Positions 36,081-51,446 are shown, numbered from the stretch's first letter. The stretch: 64,000 bases of DNA from Camarhynchus parvulus (GCF_901933205.1 NC_044572.1:33118001-33182000); one strand, 5' to 3'. Notes: generated by a model not told the origin, from the sequence alone. Program-made: numbers and translations.

Positions 36081-39000
36081 TCTGCCTACTGTGGAGTATT
36101 TGTCATAGGAAAATGAGGAGAAAAAAAAAAAAAAGCATTTGTGAAATGGGAAATTCAGGGTAACTTAGTGGTGGTGGCTCATATTTTTTCCCAAAGAGTG
36201 ATTGTTGAGGAGGAGTGATTGTTGATCTGAGGCTTTTTTATAAGAACGATTTGCTAAACAAAGTTTTGTTCAAGTTTTTTTCCTCAGTCATGGGAGATCA
36301 GCTGCACAGGACAAGAGAAAAAGAAAAAAAGTGTTTTTTCCTTGAGGATTAAAATAAGTTTTTTTGTTGCAGATTTAAACTAATTGGACTGTCAAAAAAC
36401 ATGAGCTATAGAGGAAACTATCCAAAGTCTATCTGATAATAGTTATATTTCTGAATTGTAGTTTCTTTGTGCAAGGGAAAAACCTCAATATTTGGGGGTT
36501 TTTTGTAACTCCTGGCATGTATTCTAGCCACTCACAGAATGGCACTGGCACAGTTTCTTGCCCTGTTGATAACACCAGTGCAGAAAATACCTCCTTTAGC
36601 TTCATGAAAGCAGAAGGTATCCCATCTGGGTGTGCCATTAAAAAAGACAAATCAAAGAACAACATGAAAGTAAAAGCAACCTCATGTCTTCACTGGGGGC
36701 CTTCAAGTCCTTCCCCCTCACCTCATCGAAGTCACCTCCCAGAAACTTCGTTTATGACCTGGTGGGTGCACAAACAGTTTTGTTCCACACTATTGCCACT
36801 TTTATCAACGTGATCAGAAACCAAACTAATTGCTATTCTATGAGCAACCATGCAGTGAAGACCTTATTAAAAGTCCCAGACTCCTATTTATGTGCAGAAA
36901 GACTTGATTTGATTAGTTAGTAATTAGAAGCACACTGCTAATCATACAATTTAAAAGGGATAGCTGGGAGTCAGAGCTCCCAGGGGAATTCTCTAATATA
37001 TGGGAAAGGATTATTTTTTTATTAGTCTTTGTTAAGGTCCAAGGCCTTGTTCTAGCAATCCCTTCTGCATGTGCTCAACTTTAACACGTGACTTGTGCCT
37101 CTGACTTTCCTGAGTCACTACCAACGTCATGAGCAGAGCCCTCTGTGTACATGTGTAAAGGACTACACCTGAGAAACCAAAAGTTCCCTATTTTCAATTC
37201 GCTATTGTTTTTCCAATTGTATTATTTACAAATTTATTTATCTGTATTGTGTTAAACATCAAAAATAAGGTCAGGCTTTCCTGGAGGTTTAGAGACATTT
37301 GGTCTTTATTGTGCATTTCACTAGATAAGCAAAGGTGCTTGTGATTCAAACCTCAGAAATTCAGCAGCTGTTCTAAAACTTGTAGCATCAAAACACTTTC
37401 CTTTTAAACATGGTTTTTTATTAGATGAATGGGGTTTTTTCCCTCTTTTAATGCAATCTAATATTCAAGCCAGACCAGGTATTCAGCTGACTGCCTTCTG
37501 GGGTAGGGGTGTGCTGTATGTTCAAAAATGGAGTTTTTTTCAGCCGCAAGATTACTTTGAGGAGCTTGCTGGTGTATGAAAAACCCCAAACTTTTGAGTA
37601 TTTTTTGGATTTAGAAATACTTTTTGTGAGAATAAAATGTCTAGATTAATCCAGGCCTTTTCATGATGTTACAGACATAGAGGAATAATCAAGACTGTGG
37701 ATTTAAACTCATTTTGAGTCCATAGGCCGCCAGATATTTCTGTGGGTTATTCCTGAAGGATCAGATCTATATGTTAGAATGACTTTTTATTCCAGCTAGC
37801 TAAATTTGTATGGAGGCATACACAGCAAAGAAAGCTCCCAGTTAATAGGACAAGCAAAGCAATCAACAAGTAAAGCACCAAAGAGAAGAAGCGAAATGTT
37901 CTGTAGATGGAGAGATAGAGTTCTTTTGATGTAGTGCAAGGTGCAAAGCCAAGAGCAAGAAGAAAAGTTAGGAGGATAGTGAGGGTTGAGAAGAGAGTAG
38001 AATATCACGAGATAAAGCATTGTGTGAGCTGAGCATATCTGAAAACAGTGGAGTCCTGAAAGAGGGAATTAGTCCAGATTTATGTTATAAAATTACTTTT
38101 TGCTATTTCCAGCAGAATCAACATGCTTACTCTGATCACAGGAAGTTAATCAGACCCACCAATTCTTGGCAGCATATTTATGAACCATCACTGACATTAA
38201 CAGTATGTACACAGTAACACTCTTGTAAATCACCACTTGCTTATTGTTGATTCGTGGGGTTTCAGTTTTTCATCCTACCTGTTTTGTGTGAAGGAAGAGT
38301 GTCTGTAACACATCTGAATCTTCATGATAGCCCTAATTTAGGTGTTACATATATACATTTTCTGTGGCTTTCTGGGCCACCCATCTATTAAATGTTCTGC
38401 CGCTTGGCTGTTTTACATGATGTCAGCTCGTGATCTGGCTTTTTTTAGTCTGTTACCAAATCCTGACTTCTTAAAACATTAAATAAAATGTTTCTTTCAG
38501 GGTTAATTATTTTGGAGTGTGACAGAAACCAGCACCCATAAAGTTTGTTGACATAAAAAGAGTAGATGTGAAAATAAAAATGTATGCGTGCCTACACTGA
38601 GCTCCTGAGCTAATGCATTGAGTTTCAGATCTTGACAGAAACTTGGCCTCCATCAGTCTTGACTCTGTTTAAATGACAGGATGGCTGGCAGCACTCACCA
38701 GTGCTTGCAGGATGTACTAATATTTACAAGCAAAAGAAGGTCTCTGGCTTTGTTGAAATAACACCACTTTCTTAATTTGACTGCTGCTCCATAGCAGACC
38801 TTAACAAACAGCTACCAAGGGAGGAGGAAAAGGACTGAGCTTTCATCAAATGCTAATGTTTACCTTAAACTGAAAAAGTCACAATTATATTAAACAGATT
38901 TCTGAGGGCAAAGTATAAATAATGATATCATTCTTCTGGAATATCATGCTCAGGATGACAACGTAAACACTAAGGAGTTCCAAAAGCAAAATGCATGAAG

Positions 39001-42000
39001 GAGAAAAAATATTTTGGACAAGATTTCCTCACATAAACAATTAAAAAATGTTTGCAAGTTTCCTGCCTGGTACTGAGGTGTGCAATTGTATGAGGGGAGA
39101 GATGGAAGCGGATCTGGCATTTCCCTTTGACTGGTTGTTAAGGCAGGGGGAGCTGCAAAGTTTAAATCCGTTTTCAACCTTGGATCCAAAGTCACCCGAA
39201 GTTCCAGAGCAATTTAGCCTCACTCTACCATTTTTGCTTAATCTTTGAAATAAGCAGGTAAAATATATAGAATTAATGTAATTGTTTGACATTGTTAACA
39301 TTTCCATTCATCTGAAAGCACAGTTGTGTTCCCTTGTGGAATGCTGTGGGATTTAGTTGTGTTTCTGTATGCATCTGCATGGAATAGGTCAGTAATACAC
39401 ACTATTTGTGTAAATTATACATTGCTGTTATAAAAGTTATAACTTATTTGAAGAATTTGCATGACCTCCCTCAATGGAATTATTCACAATTTGTAAAGCA
39501 ATTGCTCTCTTCACCATCCTGTGCTGTAAAGAAATAAAAAGAAGGAAACAAAGACTGGGGAATCCGTGTGGGTTTGCCCAAGATTATACAGCAAAACCAC
39601 AGCAACATCTGCAATTACATCTAGACCATAAGCAAATATATAAACCATCCCAAAAAATATCCAGGTGAAAAGCAGCTCTGTAGAAATTAAAATTATATTG
39701 CTCCTGATGTTAATGGGCGAGATTTTTTTTGACTCATACAAATACACAGAGGATCACTGAAGACACTGGAATTCCCTCCACTGTAACCAGCATGAATTTG
39801 GATTTTGGTTCCAGTGGGAAATTTTACACTGAGAACATTTGATTTCAATACATATTAAGACAGATAAAGTATCTGAAAGGGTGCTTCTGCAATGATAGAT
39901 AGCAACAGAAAGTAAGAGCAGGATAAAAAACCAACAAAACCTTTACGGTGTCAGCAAGTCTCTGACATATTGTTCATAATTAGAAATGTGTACTGCTAAA
40001 AAAATAATCAAATAAGTTTTCAACTGCCATTTAAAACAAAATAGCTAGAGAAACCTTTTGCTTTTCTGTGAGGGGTAATCAGACAGAGGAAGAGACACAA
40101 CCCAGACAAGGGAAGTGCGTGATGCTGTACTATGAGGCGCTGTCCCAACGCCCCACTGAGGGTCCCAGGAGCAGAACAACCTCAATGGGTACCTTATCTC
40201 CCACATTTCCACTCACAGCCAGGCAGCAAGGCTCTTCCCAGAATTCAGGTTTTAATGCTTTCTAGACTAGGAAAAAAGTCTGCAAATGGAAAAGATGTGA
40301 TCTGGGCTGTTGAGGTGTTCAGCCAAACACAGTGAAATGCACAGCTTGAGGAATGAAATAATGAAGCTTTCTCTGCTACTGCCCTTGAGATCCACAAGTT
40401 GTTCATCTCACTGAGTATTTTCAAATACAAATGACAGAAGTTTCATCCTTCAGGTGGAGGTGATTTAAGATTCCAAATCTTTGATGCCATGTGATACACA
40501 GCTTTGGCATGTATACTTATAAAATAACTAACTGTTAATTTCCTCATTCACTCTATCAGTTTTTAGACGCTGTAAGTGTAATGTTCATCCCAGCTTTTTT
40601 CTGTTTTCTAAAGGTAAGTGGTAGTATTTTCAGGGCTAAATGGCATGAAATCTGTTAAACCTTTGGAAAACCACCTCAAGGAAGTCTTGGACATCCCATT
40701 GTATGAACGTTTTAAAGGATTATCTGTGCATAGGCAGAGGAGAAATTGCTGGCACTGACACTACCTCAGCAAGCAATTATGACACAGATGCCACACACAG
40801 GGACAAATACTTCATCACAGCAAACTATTACCTTTTAATATTGGCTAAATTGGGTCACCGGGACCTCTGGAAAGCAAATCATTGCCAAGCATGTATGTCT
40901 GAATTTAGATGTTTATGTATCTGAACTTTGAAGCTGTGAATCTGGATAAGGAGCAGAATTGGACCTTCACAGAGGTCTGTGGCACATACATTTTGAAGGT
41001 CTTAACCACCACTTTGGGTGACCTTTTGAACGCATCATCACTTGCACCTCTCCCTAACATAGAACAGTATTTTTATTTGTGAAATTGCTCTAATTTCTTC
41101 ACTTTCCCCTGAATGGAAATGAGAGTCCTGAATGCCAAAGCGACTTCCAGTGAATATTAAAGACCTTGTGACATTTCTATGAAAGAAACAACACATTTGA
41201 GTTTTATTTATGTTTTCCTGATGGTATTATTAAGTAAATTTTTTCATCTTGCAGCTTATTTGGGGTCATCATAGGGAATTTTTTTGCTTTCCACAAGAGT
41301 CTTGGCAGAAGCTATTGTGGCATGAATTTAAAAGGGGTTTTAACATGTGGTCTTTCAGTAATCTTCTTCTGTATGTCTAGCTCTTTCCACCATAGTATTA
41401 CAGCAGCTGTAGATGTGGAAAAACTCACTTTTTCCCTTCTGCTTTTTGTAATGTAATTTCAATCCAAGTCCTGTGACACTGTGAAGCATCTACAGTTCCT
41501 GTGAATTTCTACATAGAAATACCTTCCCTGTATTTCTCAATAATTCAGAGCTAATTTTGCCAACCTGGAAGCTTTCAGATAGGTAAGTAATATTCCATTT
41601 CATAGTAACCTAACCCAAACTTGTAACCAAAAAGCCTCTAAATGTTTGAGTGGTTTTTTTTTTCCAAAGTATTGATGGATAAAATGATTAGGAAACTAAA
41701 AACTGATTCGAGTGGTCCCACATAATCCATGGGTTTGAAGCTTGGCTGCTTCTGTGAATAAAGAAAAAGGAACTTTATTAATATAAAACATAACCAGTAA
41801 ATTCTATGACTGGCATCATCAATCCAGCACCACTGCCTTTCAGATGCAAAATATTTCAGAAAGAGAATAATGCCTCAGTTGAACTCCAGAACTTCATATG
41901 ATGTTGCTCTGTGTAAAATTCCACACTTCCTTGTGAAATGTCATTCCCCTAGCTACAGTTATGTAAAAGAAAAAAAAAAGGCCATATTAGTTAAGGTCCA

Positions 42001-42560
42001 TTGTTATTAACTACTAGAAAGCTGACATGATTCCTTGAGGGCTTCCCAGAGGGCACAGCTTTTTCCATACTCTGGTTTGCTGTACATTACAGGACGAGGC
42101 TACAGCACATTTCAGCCCAAGGCACCTCATATATGTCATGGGAATTGTTGTATTTTACACAACATTTTGTGTATTTTTGTGGTGGCTGCAGGGCAGTGCA
42201 AAGAGTTGTCAATGCTTCTTCACAGATCAAGGCTTAACATGGCCTGATGCAACTTGGGACGTCTGTGATGGACACCACAAGTGCTAGTCTTAAAAAATGA
42301 TTTTAAGTAGCCTTTTAAAATTTTCTGAAGTCTGTATTGCAAAAAAACCAAAAAGATGCTTTAATTTCTCCTTCCTAATAGACAGTTCCTTCAAAAGAAA
42401 AAACTAGGATTGCTCTCCTGCTTTTTGTTCTTAGCATAGACCAAACATTACCTTTTCATCCTCAAACACTTGACTTGCAGTCAGGAAGGAAAAACAACTT
42501 TAAAATCCCTTGAGGAAAAAGGAAAAGAGCATAGATTTCAGTTTTATTGCTTTTAAACCT

Positions 42561-43020
42561 TTTATGCCCCAAACTGAAATATCTGAGTCTCCATAGAGCT
42601 CCATGTTTGATGATCTTTATTGGATACATATATCTCTGTTTATAGAAACATTGTTTAATGATTCAAACATTGAATTGCAAAAATTATTCATTTTAGAGTG
42701 ATAAAATATACCATTCTCCATTCTAATAAAATATTGAATACCAGCTATAATATAGACTATAGTTGTAATGCCTCTGGTAGGATCTGACAATCCAAAATTG
42801 TTTTCATGAATGTCCTGGAGTTAAGGTTAATGCACCAAAGAGCTGTTACTCATCAGTGTGGAATACCAGCTGATATAGGTATAATAATCCTCCTGCAGCA
42901 GCACAGGGCAGCAGAGAAATTGCTCTTATAAGCTATAAATATGGGCTGTATTCACGGGATCCTTCTCTATCTACAAGTCTAATTTCAACCGATGTGTTAT
43001 TGAAAATAAAAAATAGATAT
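42561..43020. promoter_or_regulatory. Weak candidate conserved non-coding element
   Basis: AT-rich and stop-dense, with CTATAAATA at 42933-42941 (TATA-like or MEF2-like core) and many TAAT strings. It has no simple repeat until the A/T-rich end. Whether it is a promoter, an enhancer or neutral DNA cannot be told from the sequence alone. Confidence 0.2.
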
Positions 43021-46000
43021 TATTAAAACAAAAAAATAACCTTGTCTTTCCTCAAAACAATTGACAGTAAAACCAAAGCTGTAACACCTCATATTTATAG
43101 ATACTGAAAATTTTTAACTGGAGTCTTTTTCTTGACTGTTTTTAATATCTCCCTTCCTGCAACTCCCATCCCAAGCTTGACATTGTAGGACAGCTGTATT
43201 AATTAGTGTCAGCAGTATGCTTGCAACAGGTTTAGGAGCACCGTGCATTATTAACAGTAGGATTTATTCTCATTTTACTGGCATACCCTGACAAAGGTCC
43301 TGGATTTAATTAAATTTAATTAATTAAAAAGGGGTATTTATCTTTTAGCTTGTGCAGATGTAAAGAGAATTGTTTTTCTCCAGAGAGGTCAGCTACAAAA
43401 ACAGCAACTCTAATAATACACTTTGCTAAATTACTCTTCTATTTTCAGCCCAGTGTTATGTCCTTGGTTTTATTTATCTGATGCTCATCTCCATTGTGTC
43501 AGAGCTATCCACAGAATGAAACATTCAGCATCCCAGTAAGAGAGGGAAAATCTACACTTTTTTCTGCCCCTCAGCTAGAACATAAAATCAGTTAGCTGTA
43601 AAAGAGTGACATTTTGCAACACCCTTCTTAAAAGTGGCCATGCTTGTGTTTTCTTAGGTTTTGCAGGGAATCAACTGAGAGAATTTGGATCCACCACCAA
43701 GAAAATTCTTCCCCTTTCAACTAGACTCTGCAGACCTGGAGATGTCGAATTCAATGAACACATGCTAAAGAGTTGGCTCTCCATTGCTTGATTGTAAGGA
43801 GTCCCATCTGCCTTGTCTTAAAGTTGACAGGAGGGTTTCTGTGCCTTATCAGATGCCAGATTCATTACAGGATTGAGGATTCCAGGAAAACATAGCCTTC
43901 AGCAGAGAGAACAGTCTTTCCAGTATGACAGGGAAAGTAAGAAAGCTCCAGAGTAAACTTCATGGGTTTAAGACCAAATAAGAAATAAAATATTTTTTTA
44001 AATGAGTTTTCTCTTTAATAAATAAATACATTAGGCAGGGTAAACTTTAGCATTGTTAAGTCAGGAGGATATCTTCAGTTCCCTTCTAAGAGTCAGGATA
44101 AGTCTGTAAGTCCTGTAAGTCTGGTTTCTTCCAGATGGCCAATGTTGCTTTGAGAAGAGTCAGAGTAGTTGCAAAAAGAGACCATTCTCCAAATCATGTC
44201 TTCTTCTATTTTAAAGCTGAAAGGGATGTTAAAAAAAATTAAAGAAAAAAGAACTTGCCAAGTCAACTTTTTTAAGAGTATCTTCTTCAGAGAGGTATGA
44301 TGAAGGAATTTTCTAAATTTCTTTAACAGAACTGTTTGCTTTTCATCTGTCACTGGACTTGTCTACAAAATTGCAACTGAAACAAAATTTTGACAACAAT
44401 TTGAAGAGGATAAGATTTTTTTTCTTTATTCCAACCCATTCTTACAGACAGCAGAGTTTATTAATAGATAGTTCATTTGTAAGTATCACTTCTAAGTTAC
44501 TTGCAGAATAACAAAAACTTAGGAGCATTTTTGATACAGAATGAGAAATAAGATTTTGCCTGATTTGTTTAGCGATTATCTCCTCAAAACCAGAGGTGGA
44601 GGGGAGTCTCTCTCTCCTGTAGGCAGCTGGGAGGAAGGTTCATATAGGAGTCCTGACCAGGCCTTCCTCTCCCTCTCTGCAGATCCACTGTTACAGCACA
44701 CGTTGCAGAGCAGCTTTTGCTGTCTGCATCAAATGCCTCTACATGTTACAATTTAGAGTAGAAAAAAATAATGTGGAAAAATTAGTGTGGAAAGCTGTCA
44801 ACTATCTTCAAAAAGCTTGCTTACCACGGAGTTTTTTGGTAAGCATTCATGGTCCTTACCTATTTACAGGTTCACCACTGCTAACAAATACTAACAGGAC
44901 AGGAATGGAAATGCCTACAGGCATGCTTCTTGCTATACAGTAAAGCAAGGAAGGAGAGCTTCCACAGTGTCCCAGTGCAAGAAAATGGCCACTGCAGTGG
45001 TTCCAACAGGCTTTTCCAGATGGAAGACTCATTAATTTAACAGCAGGCATCTGGAGGAAATCTAAGATACAGAGATATTAATTATTGCTGAACATAGTGC
45101 CACAAAACAAAGTGAAAACAATTGGAGTTATTAAAATTCAGCAGTAATCAGTTTAGTCCAGAAACAGAAAATACGAAAGAGTCTCTTTCAATGGCATGAA
45201 AATTTTGTCAATATAGATGTGGTTTTAGCAATGAAAGAAATGCAAAAACACCAGCCAGCAACACTGCCTGTGGAAGGTTGTCAAAAATCCTTGACTGATC
45301 ACACAGAACTACTTCTAGGGTTGAAGACTATCCATGCCCCTGCTCATATGTTTCCTAAACCAAAATATGCTCGTAATAAATGCAAGGTAAGATGATAAAC
45401 TGGATACAAGTCAAAGTCTGCTTCTTAAAATATTCTTGACTGTGATACTTTCAGCTTTGTTCTTTGTGTGTGACTGTGAGATGCCAGAAAAGTATTTGGC
45501 ATAAAAGGTGAGCAGAACAAGCTTCTTCTTGCCTCCTTGAATGCTTTCTTCATCTCTTCTTGCTTCATTTTACAGTGCCTGAAACTGCTTTTGCCAGTGT
45601 TCAGATTCAGCAAATGCAAGGATGAATGTGAGTGTTGCTTCTCTCAGCTGCCTGTTCACCACTCAGGTATTTCTCCAGTTTTCAGCTTCTATTCCAGTTT
45701 CTCTTCAGCTTGCTTTGGATTCATGAGAGGGAAGTCTGTCTCTTCAGCTGTAGGCATTTTGGGGAGCAGATGGAGGCTTCCTGGATCTTTGTACAGCACT
45801 CTGATTCGATACACTGGTTCTTATACCTCTGCAAACAAAATAACAATAAATACCTTAAGAAATGTCCCTACATAAACACCCTATAGACAAGGACTCGGAC
45901 CTTCATTGTTTCCATCTCTCTCTAAGCTCACTTTGTACCTTCATTTCCAGTTCAAGAGATAATCCAAGAAAAGCAAGTCTGCCCCAAGTCTTATTGGCAG

Positions 46001-48060
46001 ACTTTTGGGAGGCTTGGGTCCTCAACCTCATGTACAGATTTTCCCAGTAAAAATGCAATATTCCACTTGCTCACCAGGGAATATAATGGGCATATTGGGA
46101 TGGGAATTCCAGCATCAGAAAACCTGCTAGGGCAAAACTTGTCCATCAGCTGTCAGCAGGCTAGCAAGAGTCAGAGCACTTGAGAGACTGAGCGCCTCTG
46201 ATTTCTGTCCTAGCACAGGCTCTAGACTGGATTTTGCTTTGTCTTGATAACCAGAATATTTATTTCAGGGAATAGGATAAGGATTGAGGCTGCACACTAA
46301 AATTTATCATTTTGCCAAGAAGCAGAAAATCATTGCAGTCCTTTTGGTGACTTAAAGAGTAAGGGACATGCTGTTAAATCACAGTGGGACAAATAAAAAA
46401 GCAACCACTTCCCTGACATTTTTGGAAAGCTGAAATTCACACTGCCCCACTGCAGCCCCTCTGTTCTCATCATCCACTGGCTGAACAGGAGCCAGTTTCT
46501 TGCTCCCCACATTTCCACCGGGCCTATCTGTAGAGAGACCCTTTGCTTACCAGAGGAGCATCTGCTGAGACAGACATTGCAGGGCGCACAGAAGGGGATC
46601 CCAACTTTTCACAGCATTTGCTTCTCACAAAGGGTAAGAAGAGGCCAGCCTGAATTTGGTGAGTAATAACTTTTAAAGCTAAATAAAACCTGAAGAGCTC
46701 CACTGCCTGAAAGCTATGAGAACTGCAGCACTATGTATCACCTAATAAGTACATGAGTTATCAGAGTCAATGGATGGTGAAAGATGAAGGAAATCTGTGC
46801 AGGCTGATGAACCAAACAACTTTTTATTGCACACCTGTACACATTTTGTATTTGAACTGCCACAAAAACAGAAAGAGCAGGCATAGCTACCTAAACTATA
46901 CCCTCCTGTCTTTGATCACACAGACATTCTGCAACAACCAGAACTTAAAAAAAAAAATGTTAAGGACAAATAAAATTACATTATTTCTTGCCCATACACA
47001 GATGTAACACTTTTGAACGGCATCGTGGCACAATTATAGGAGCCCTTCTTGTAGCCCAGATCATCAATCTCCCAGTCATACAGATCTCAGAAGAGAACTT
47101 TTATAGCCTATCAGCTCCAAGGACTGACTGGTGAATATAAAAGATTCCTGACTCTGCAGCCTAAGCCTCTCTATTTCCAAAGCCTGAAGGATGCATGGCA
47201 TTAATTTTAAAATAAAGGCAGTGGATCCATAGGTCCAGTCATTCATAGAAAGAAAAGAAATGCACTATCTTTAAAAATTAAACATTTGGCCAGGCCCACC
47301 AAACCCCAGAGAAATTGGCAGTTACTTTCTTAATTCAAAAGTTACAGCCTTACTAGCTAGTTTGCAAAGGACTATTTAAAAGGACACAAATTTAGATTTT
47401 GCTCAAAAATCGGTTAACAAAACAGAAAGATCAACAGAAGAACTTCAATTTGTTTTGAACTTAAATTGAACATCATATGTAGTTTGCATTTAAGATCATT
47501 CATTGCCATTTGTGAACCCCAACAGCAGAGCACACAATGAATAGGAAGTGAAACTAGCAGTCAAGTGTCTGTACAAATCTTAATGGCATCAGACCCTTTT
47601 AATCACTAGAGCTGAAATAATTACAATGTCCAGCTCTTAATACTTGCCGGGTAAGTCTAGCTCCAAGGACATTTTCTAACCTGTATAAACCTGAAGGGTA
47701 CTTTCTTCCAGGCCCCAAAGGAAAGAGTAATGTGTGTACATGTGGATGGCCAGAGTCACTGGAGTCATCAGCCTGCCCACTGAAACCAGGCAAAACCTGG
47801 AGGCACAGGAATTGGGACTGACTGACTGGATGTCTGTGTGGCCACTGTGACAGTGGAGCAGATGCTGCTGAATGTCTTGGTGCTGTGAGAAAAGACGGCT
47901 CAGGCACCTCATCCCCACTCCGCAGGAATCCCAGCAAGTTCCTGGAGCTGGGTAAGCTGCAGCACCTAAGGATGAATAATGCCTCCAGTGAATTTAACCT
48001 GAATTTTTAATTTCTGTGGCTGCTCAGGTTTTTATTCCAATATCACAGTTAATAGATGTT

Positions 48061-48660
48061 GCTTGATTTTTCATCTTCAGTTCAAGTATTATTTCTGACC
48101 AATAGGGGAATATTTTGCAAAATGATTTCTGGACTGTGAGCTGTATTGATTAATCTGTCCTAATTTTAATTAAACGCTTCTTTTCCCTGATCAAATAGAT
48201 GAGTTTAATTCACATTACACGGAGGCATAATTGTGAGCCTGGCTGTTTCAGAGAAAGCAACCCACTAAAACAAAGTTCTAATAAAGGTTGGATTATAGCA
48301 TTTTAAATCCTTTAAAATTTTTCTTTTTTGGTCTCATAACACTTCCCTTCAGCAACATACCTAAAAGTATTAAAGCTGCTATAAAATTTATTAGCTGGAA
48401 GCAGAGTATAAATGTATTCCTTCTCTTACTATGTATGACCCTGCTGCTCCCCTGCTTGTTAATAAACAGTTTCCAATCCCATATAAAATGTGCTTGATGC
48501 ATTATTGTATTGCTGATTGTAACTTTTGTCAGCACCTTAGTGACTGACATCACATAATCACTTGTGCATCTGGTTCCTGGCTAGGAATGTGGTCAGATTG
48601 GTATATGTTTTACTTAATTGCCCCTATACCTGGCCCTGTTTAATGGCTTGAGGAAACCTG
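48061..48660. promoter_or_regulatory. Weak candidate conserved non-coding element
   Basis: Contains the palindrome TTAATTAA at 48166-48173, a TAATTG near 48228 and several other homeodomain-type cores across 600 repeat-poor bases. It is one of the denser TAAT clusters in the window. Stop codons are frequent, so it is not coding. Conservation is untested. Confidence 0.2.
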
Positions 48661-49406
48661 ACCTATTGATGTCTCGTCCCCTATAAAATCCATCACTTCC
48701 GATGCAAATGGTTGAGCATGTGAACTTATTTCACTTGCCGTCAGTTATGCTGGGAGCAAAATGTGGTTTGTAGAAAATAAACACCAAAAGAATATAAATG
48801 CAGCTGGAGCAAATTCTGTTAGAAGTTTGAATGCATCTTCAGGAGAAATTGTTATACTCTTCACACAGAGGCAATCAATAATTTCAATAGAAAACATTAT
48901 TTTAGAAATGCCAAAACCCTGGGTTAAAAGCTGAAAATAGATGACAATAGTCCTTCTATACATTTTATTTGATTCAATCAGTTGCTGAATATTTGTTTTA
49001 AAATGCCTAAGTCAGGAAATAGGGATCCTGTCACAGCTCATTATTGCCCAAAGGGGTCACAGTCCACCTCTGATCTAGAAGAAGGCATAGAGGGAAAACT
49101 TCAAGTTCTCAAGAGGATGTGCTGGAAAATACTTTAAGTCTTACAGAATAGTCCAAAATAATACTAAATAATTCCTGTCAGCTTCTAAAACCAATTCTGA
49201 GTAAAAGTAGAAAATTTTGCAGAATTGCAAGAATGTCTTTAAAAATGACCTATAACTTTGTAAGTGCTGTGTTATATTTCAGCATTGAAAAAATACGTGT
49301 CTGAGGCTTATTTAAAGAATCTCACTGAGTGTTAAGTAAGAAAGTAATTGCTTGAGAGAAATGATAACCTGCTGGTTATTGCATACTTAACTATTGCAAT
49401 ATTATA

Positions 49407-49427
49407 AGAGAGAGAGAGAGAGAGAGA
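49407..49427. repeat. (AG)n microsatellite
   Basis: Ten AG units plus a final A, uninterrupted. Confidence 0.9.
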
Positions 49428-51446
49428 TTTGTTAATGTGCCCATAAATATTTTTATCCCTAAACTTGCACAACACTGTTTTCTTTACCACTGCAGTAGAT
49501 CATTACTTGAATTAGTCCTTTAGAAATATTTATCCACCATTCTGAATCTACCTGGATTTCATTAAAAAACCAAAAAATCTTGTGGATTCTTGTCAGTCAT
49601 CCTAGCAGCTCCTAAAACAAGAAAAAAAAAATTTCCTAAAAATAGGAAAATTATTTTTAAAAAGCAAAAATTAAACAAGAAAAAAAGTATATAATTTTCA
49701 TCAATATGTAAGGGCAATGCTCCCATAACCTTTCCAGACCAGCTAGATCCATACAGCCTTCAAAAGCTTCTGTCTCAAATTCTGCTTCCTTCTCCAGCAG
49801 TGAGCCTTGAGCCTTTTTCAACTACTTTCAAAGAAAAATATGCCATCTATTTTTTAAAGACATAGATGGCTCCTGCTAGGGATTTTCAAATCAAGTGGTC
49901 AGTTGTGTCTCTATCTGCAAGTAGTGCAGACAGTCAAGCCACGTGTCCCATGAAAAGACACACATGCTGTGTTCCACCAGCAGGTCACAGGCTCTGAGAA
50001 GACACTCCCCAATAAATAAAACCCCATATTGAAAAAGCAACCCCAAAGTCTCTAGGAAGAAATCTGTCATTGAATCCTGGCAGACTCACTTGCAACCATG
50101 ATGAATAGAAGTCTTTTTAACATCTGGAGTTTTTGAAATTATTTCTATCAAAGTGTCTTAGTTCGCTAGAATTACACAACAAGAAATCAAGTGCATTTTG
50201 GTGGTCAGAAAGATTATAGTATTCCTTCCCACAATTCAGCTCAAATTGCAGATTCCTTTTAAGAAAAGAAAGTTAACTTGGGTCCAGCTGTGGTATATCC
50301 ATATGAATGCTTTATTGTGTACAATAATTCGTGCCATCTGCTTTGGCTATTGAAAAATTGGTTAGCAATTGTCAAACTGGTCTTTTTGTGAAATGCCTCA
50401 GCTTTGCCAATGTAAAACCATAGAATATGTCTTTCTGTTGCTCTACTGCAGATGAAAACATCAAAATATTTGGCAATGGCATTTCCAGAATTGCAAAATT
50501 GTCATATAAAAGATTAGCTTTAAAACCCAAAAAAAGACTTATGTCTGCTGGTTTGTAGATCAGCTTCTTGCTGAAAAGTGACTTTTCATATTCTGCAGAG
50601 TGAAGAAGGTTTGCCAGAAACTTAGCATTATGAATGAGTTTGTCAGGAAACTTTAACCAAGTGTTGCTAATGATCACCTTGAGTGTATAAACAACTTTAC
50701 TGGTTCTTACTGTCCTGCATCCTTTTCCCTCTTCTTTGCACCATGTACATCACAGTCATTTTTCTCTTCACTGCTTTGTCTGTTCCTGATAACCACTTGT
50801 CTTTGTAGAACTAGATGTCTTGAGCAAATACTGAAAATTAATGTTTCATGGCTGAAAGTAAAAACAGGGATGTATTCAGTATCCTAAAACAATTTCCTGG
50901 TCCATTCCAATGAAAAGGGAAGGGAAGGGAAGATATTTTAATCATCTTGGAAATTATGTGCCACAGTTTAAACATGTATCTACTACACACTAAGTAGTGG
51001 AACAGGGTAGCTTGCAGGAAGAATAATGACACAAAGACATGCCACAATTCCTGAGAGGTAATGTAAGGAACAGTTGGTTATATGATATCCAGCAGTGAAA
51101 GGTAAGACGAAAAAACCCAAGCCCATATTTAGTTAAAAGATATCTAGAAGATCCAGCTTTGAAGAACCATTTTCTGACCCTACATCAAGCAGCTCTCCCT
51201 TCTCTATTATCTGTTCTTTCATCTTAATGCATCCAATAAAAAGTCCAGCTTTCCAAATCAAGTCTGACTTCCTTTTTATTTCCTGTTTGCCTGTGATGTT
51301 TCCTGATGCTTTTATCCACATGAAGTATCACTTAAAGCTTTCTTGATAAGAATTCTTTTATTGGGAGTTTGCAGGAGAAGCAGTAGATGTTTATACCTAG
51401 GGTGATCCTAGCTTCCTACATATGAGTAACAAACTCATGTATGAAA
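49428..51446. other. Non-coding spacer
   Basis: AT-rich. A 7-bp hairpin TTTCCTA/TAGGAAA with a 4-nt loop lies at 49632-49649 within an A-rich patch. Open frames stay at about 100 codons or less and are not recognisable. Confidence 0.5.

Larger units (their letters stand above)
34326..49406. other. Long non-coding spacer
   Basis: Fifteen kilobases without a supportable gene. Open frames reach at most 114 codons, lie in conflicting frames and show no known domain. Minor low-complexity items are a 14-A tract at 36121-36134 and a 17-base-period duplication of GAGTGATTGTTGA at 36196 and 36213. Three repeat-free stretches are listed separately as weak regulatory candidates. Confidence 0.5.
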
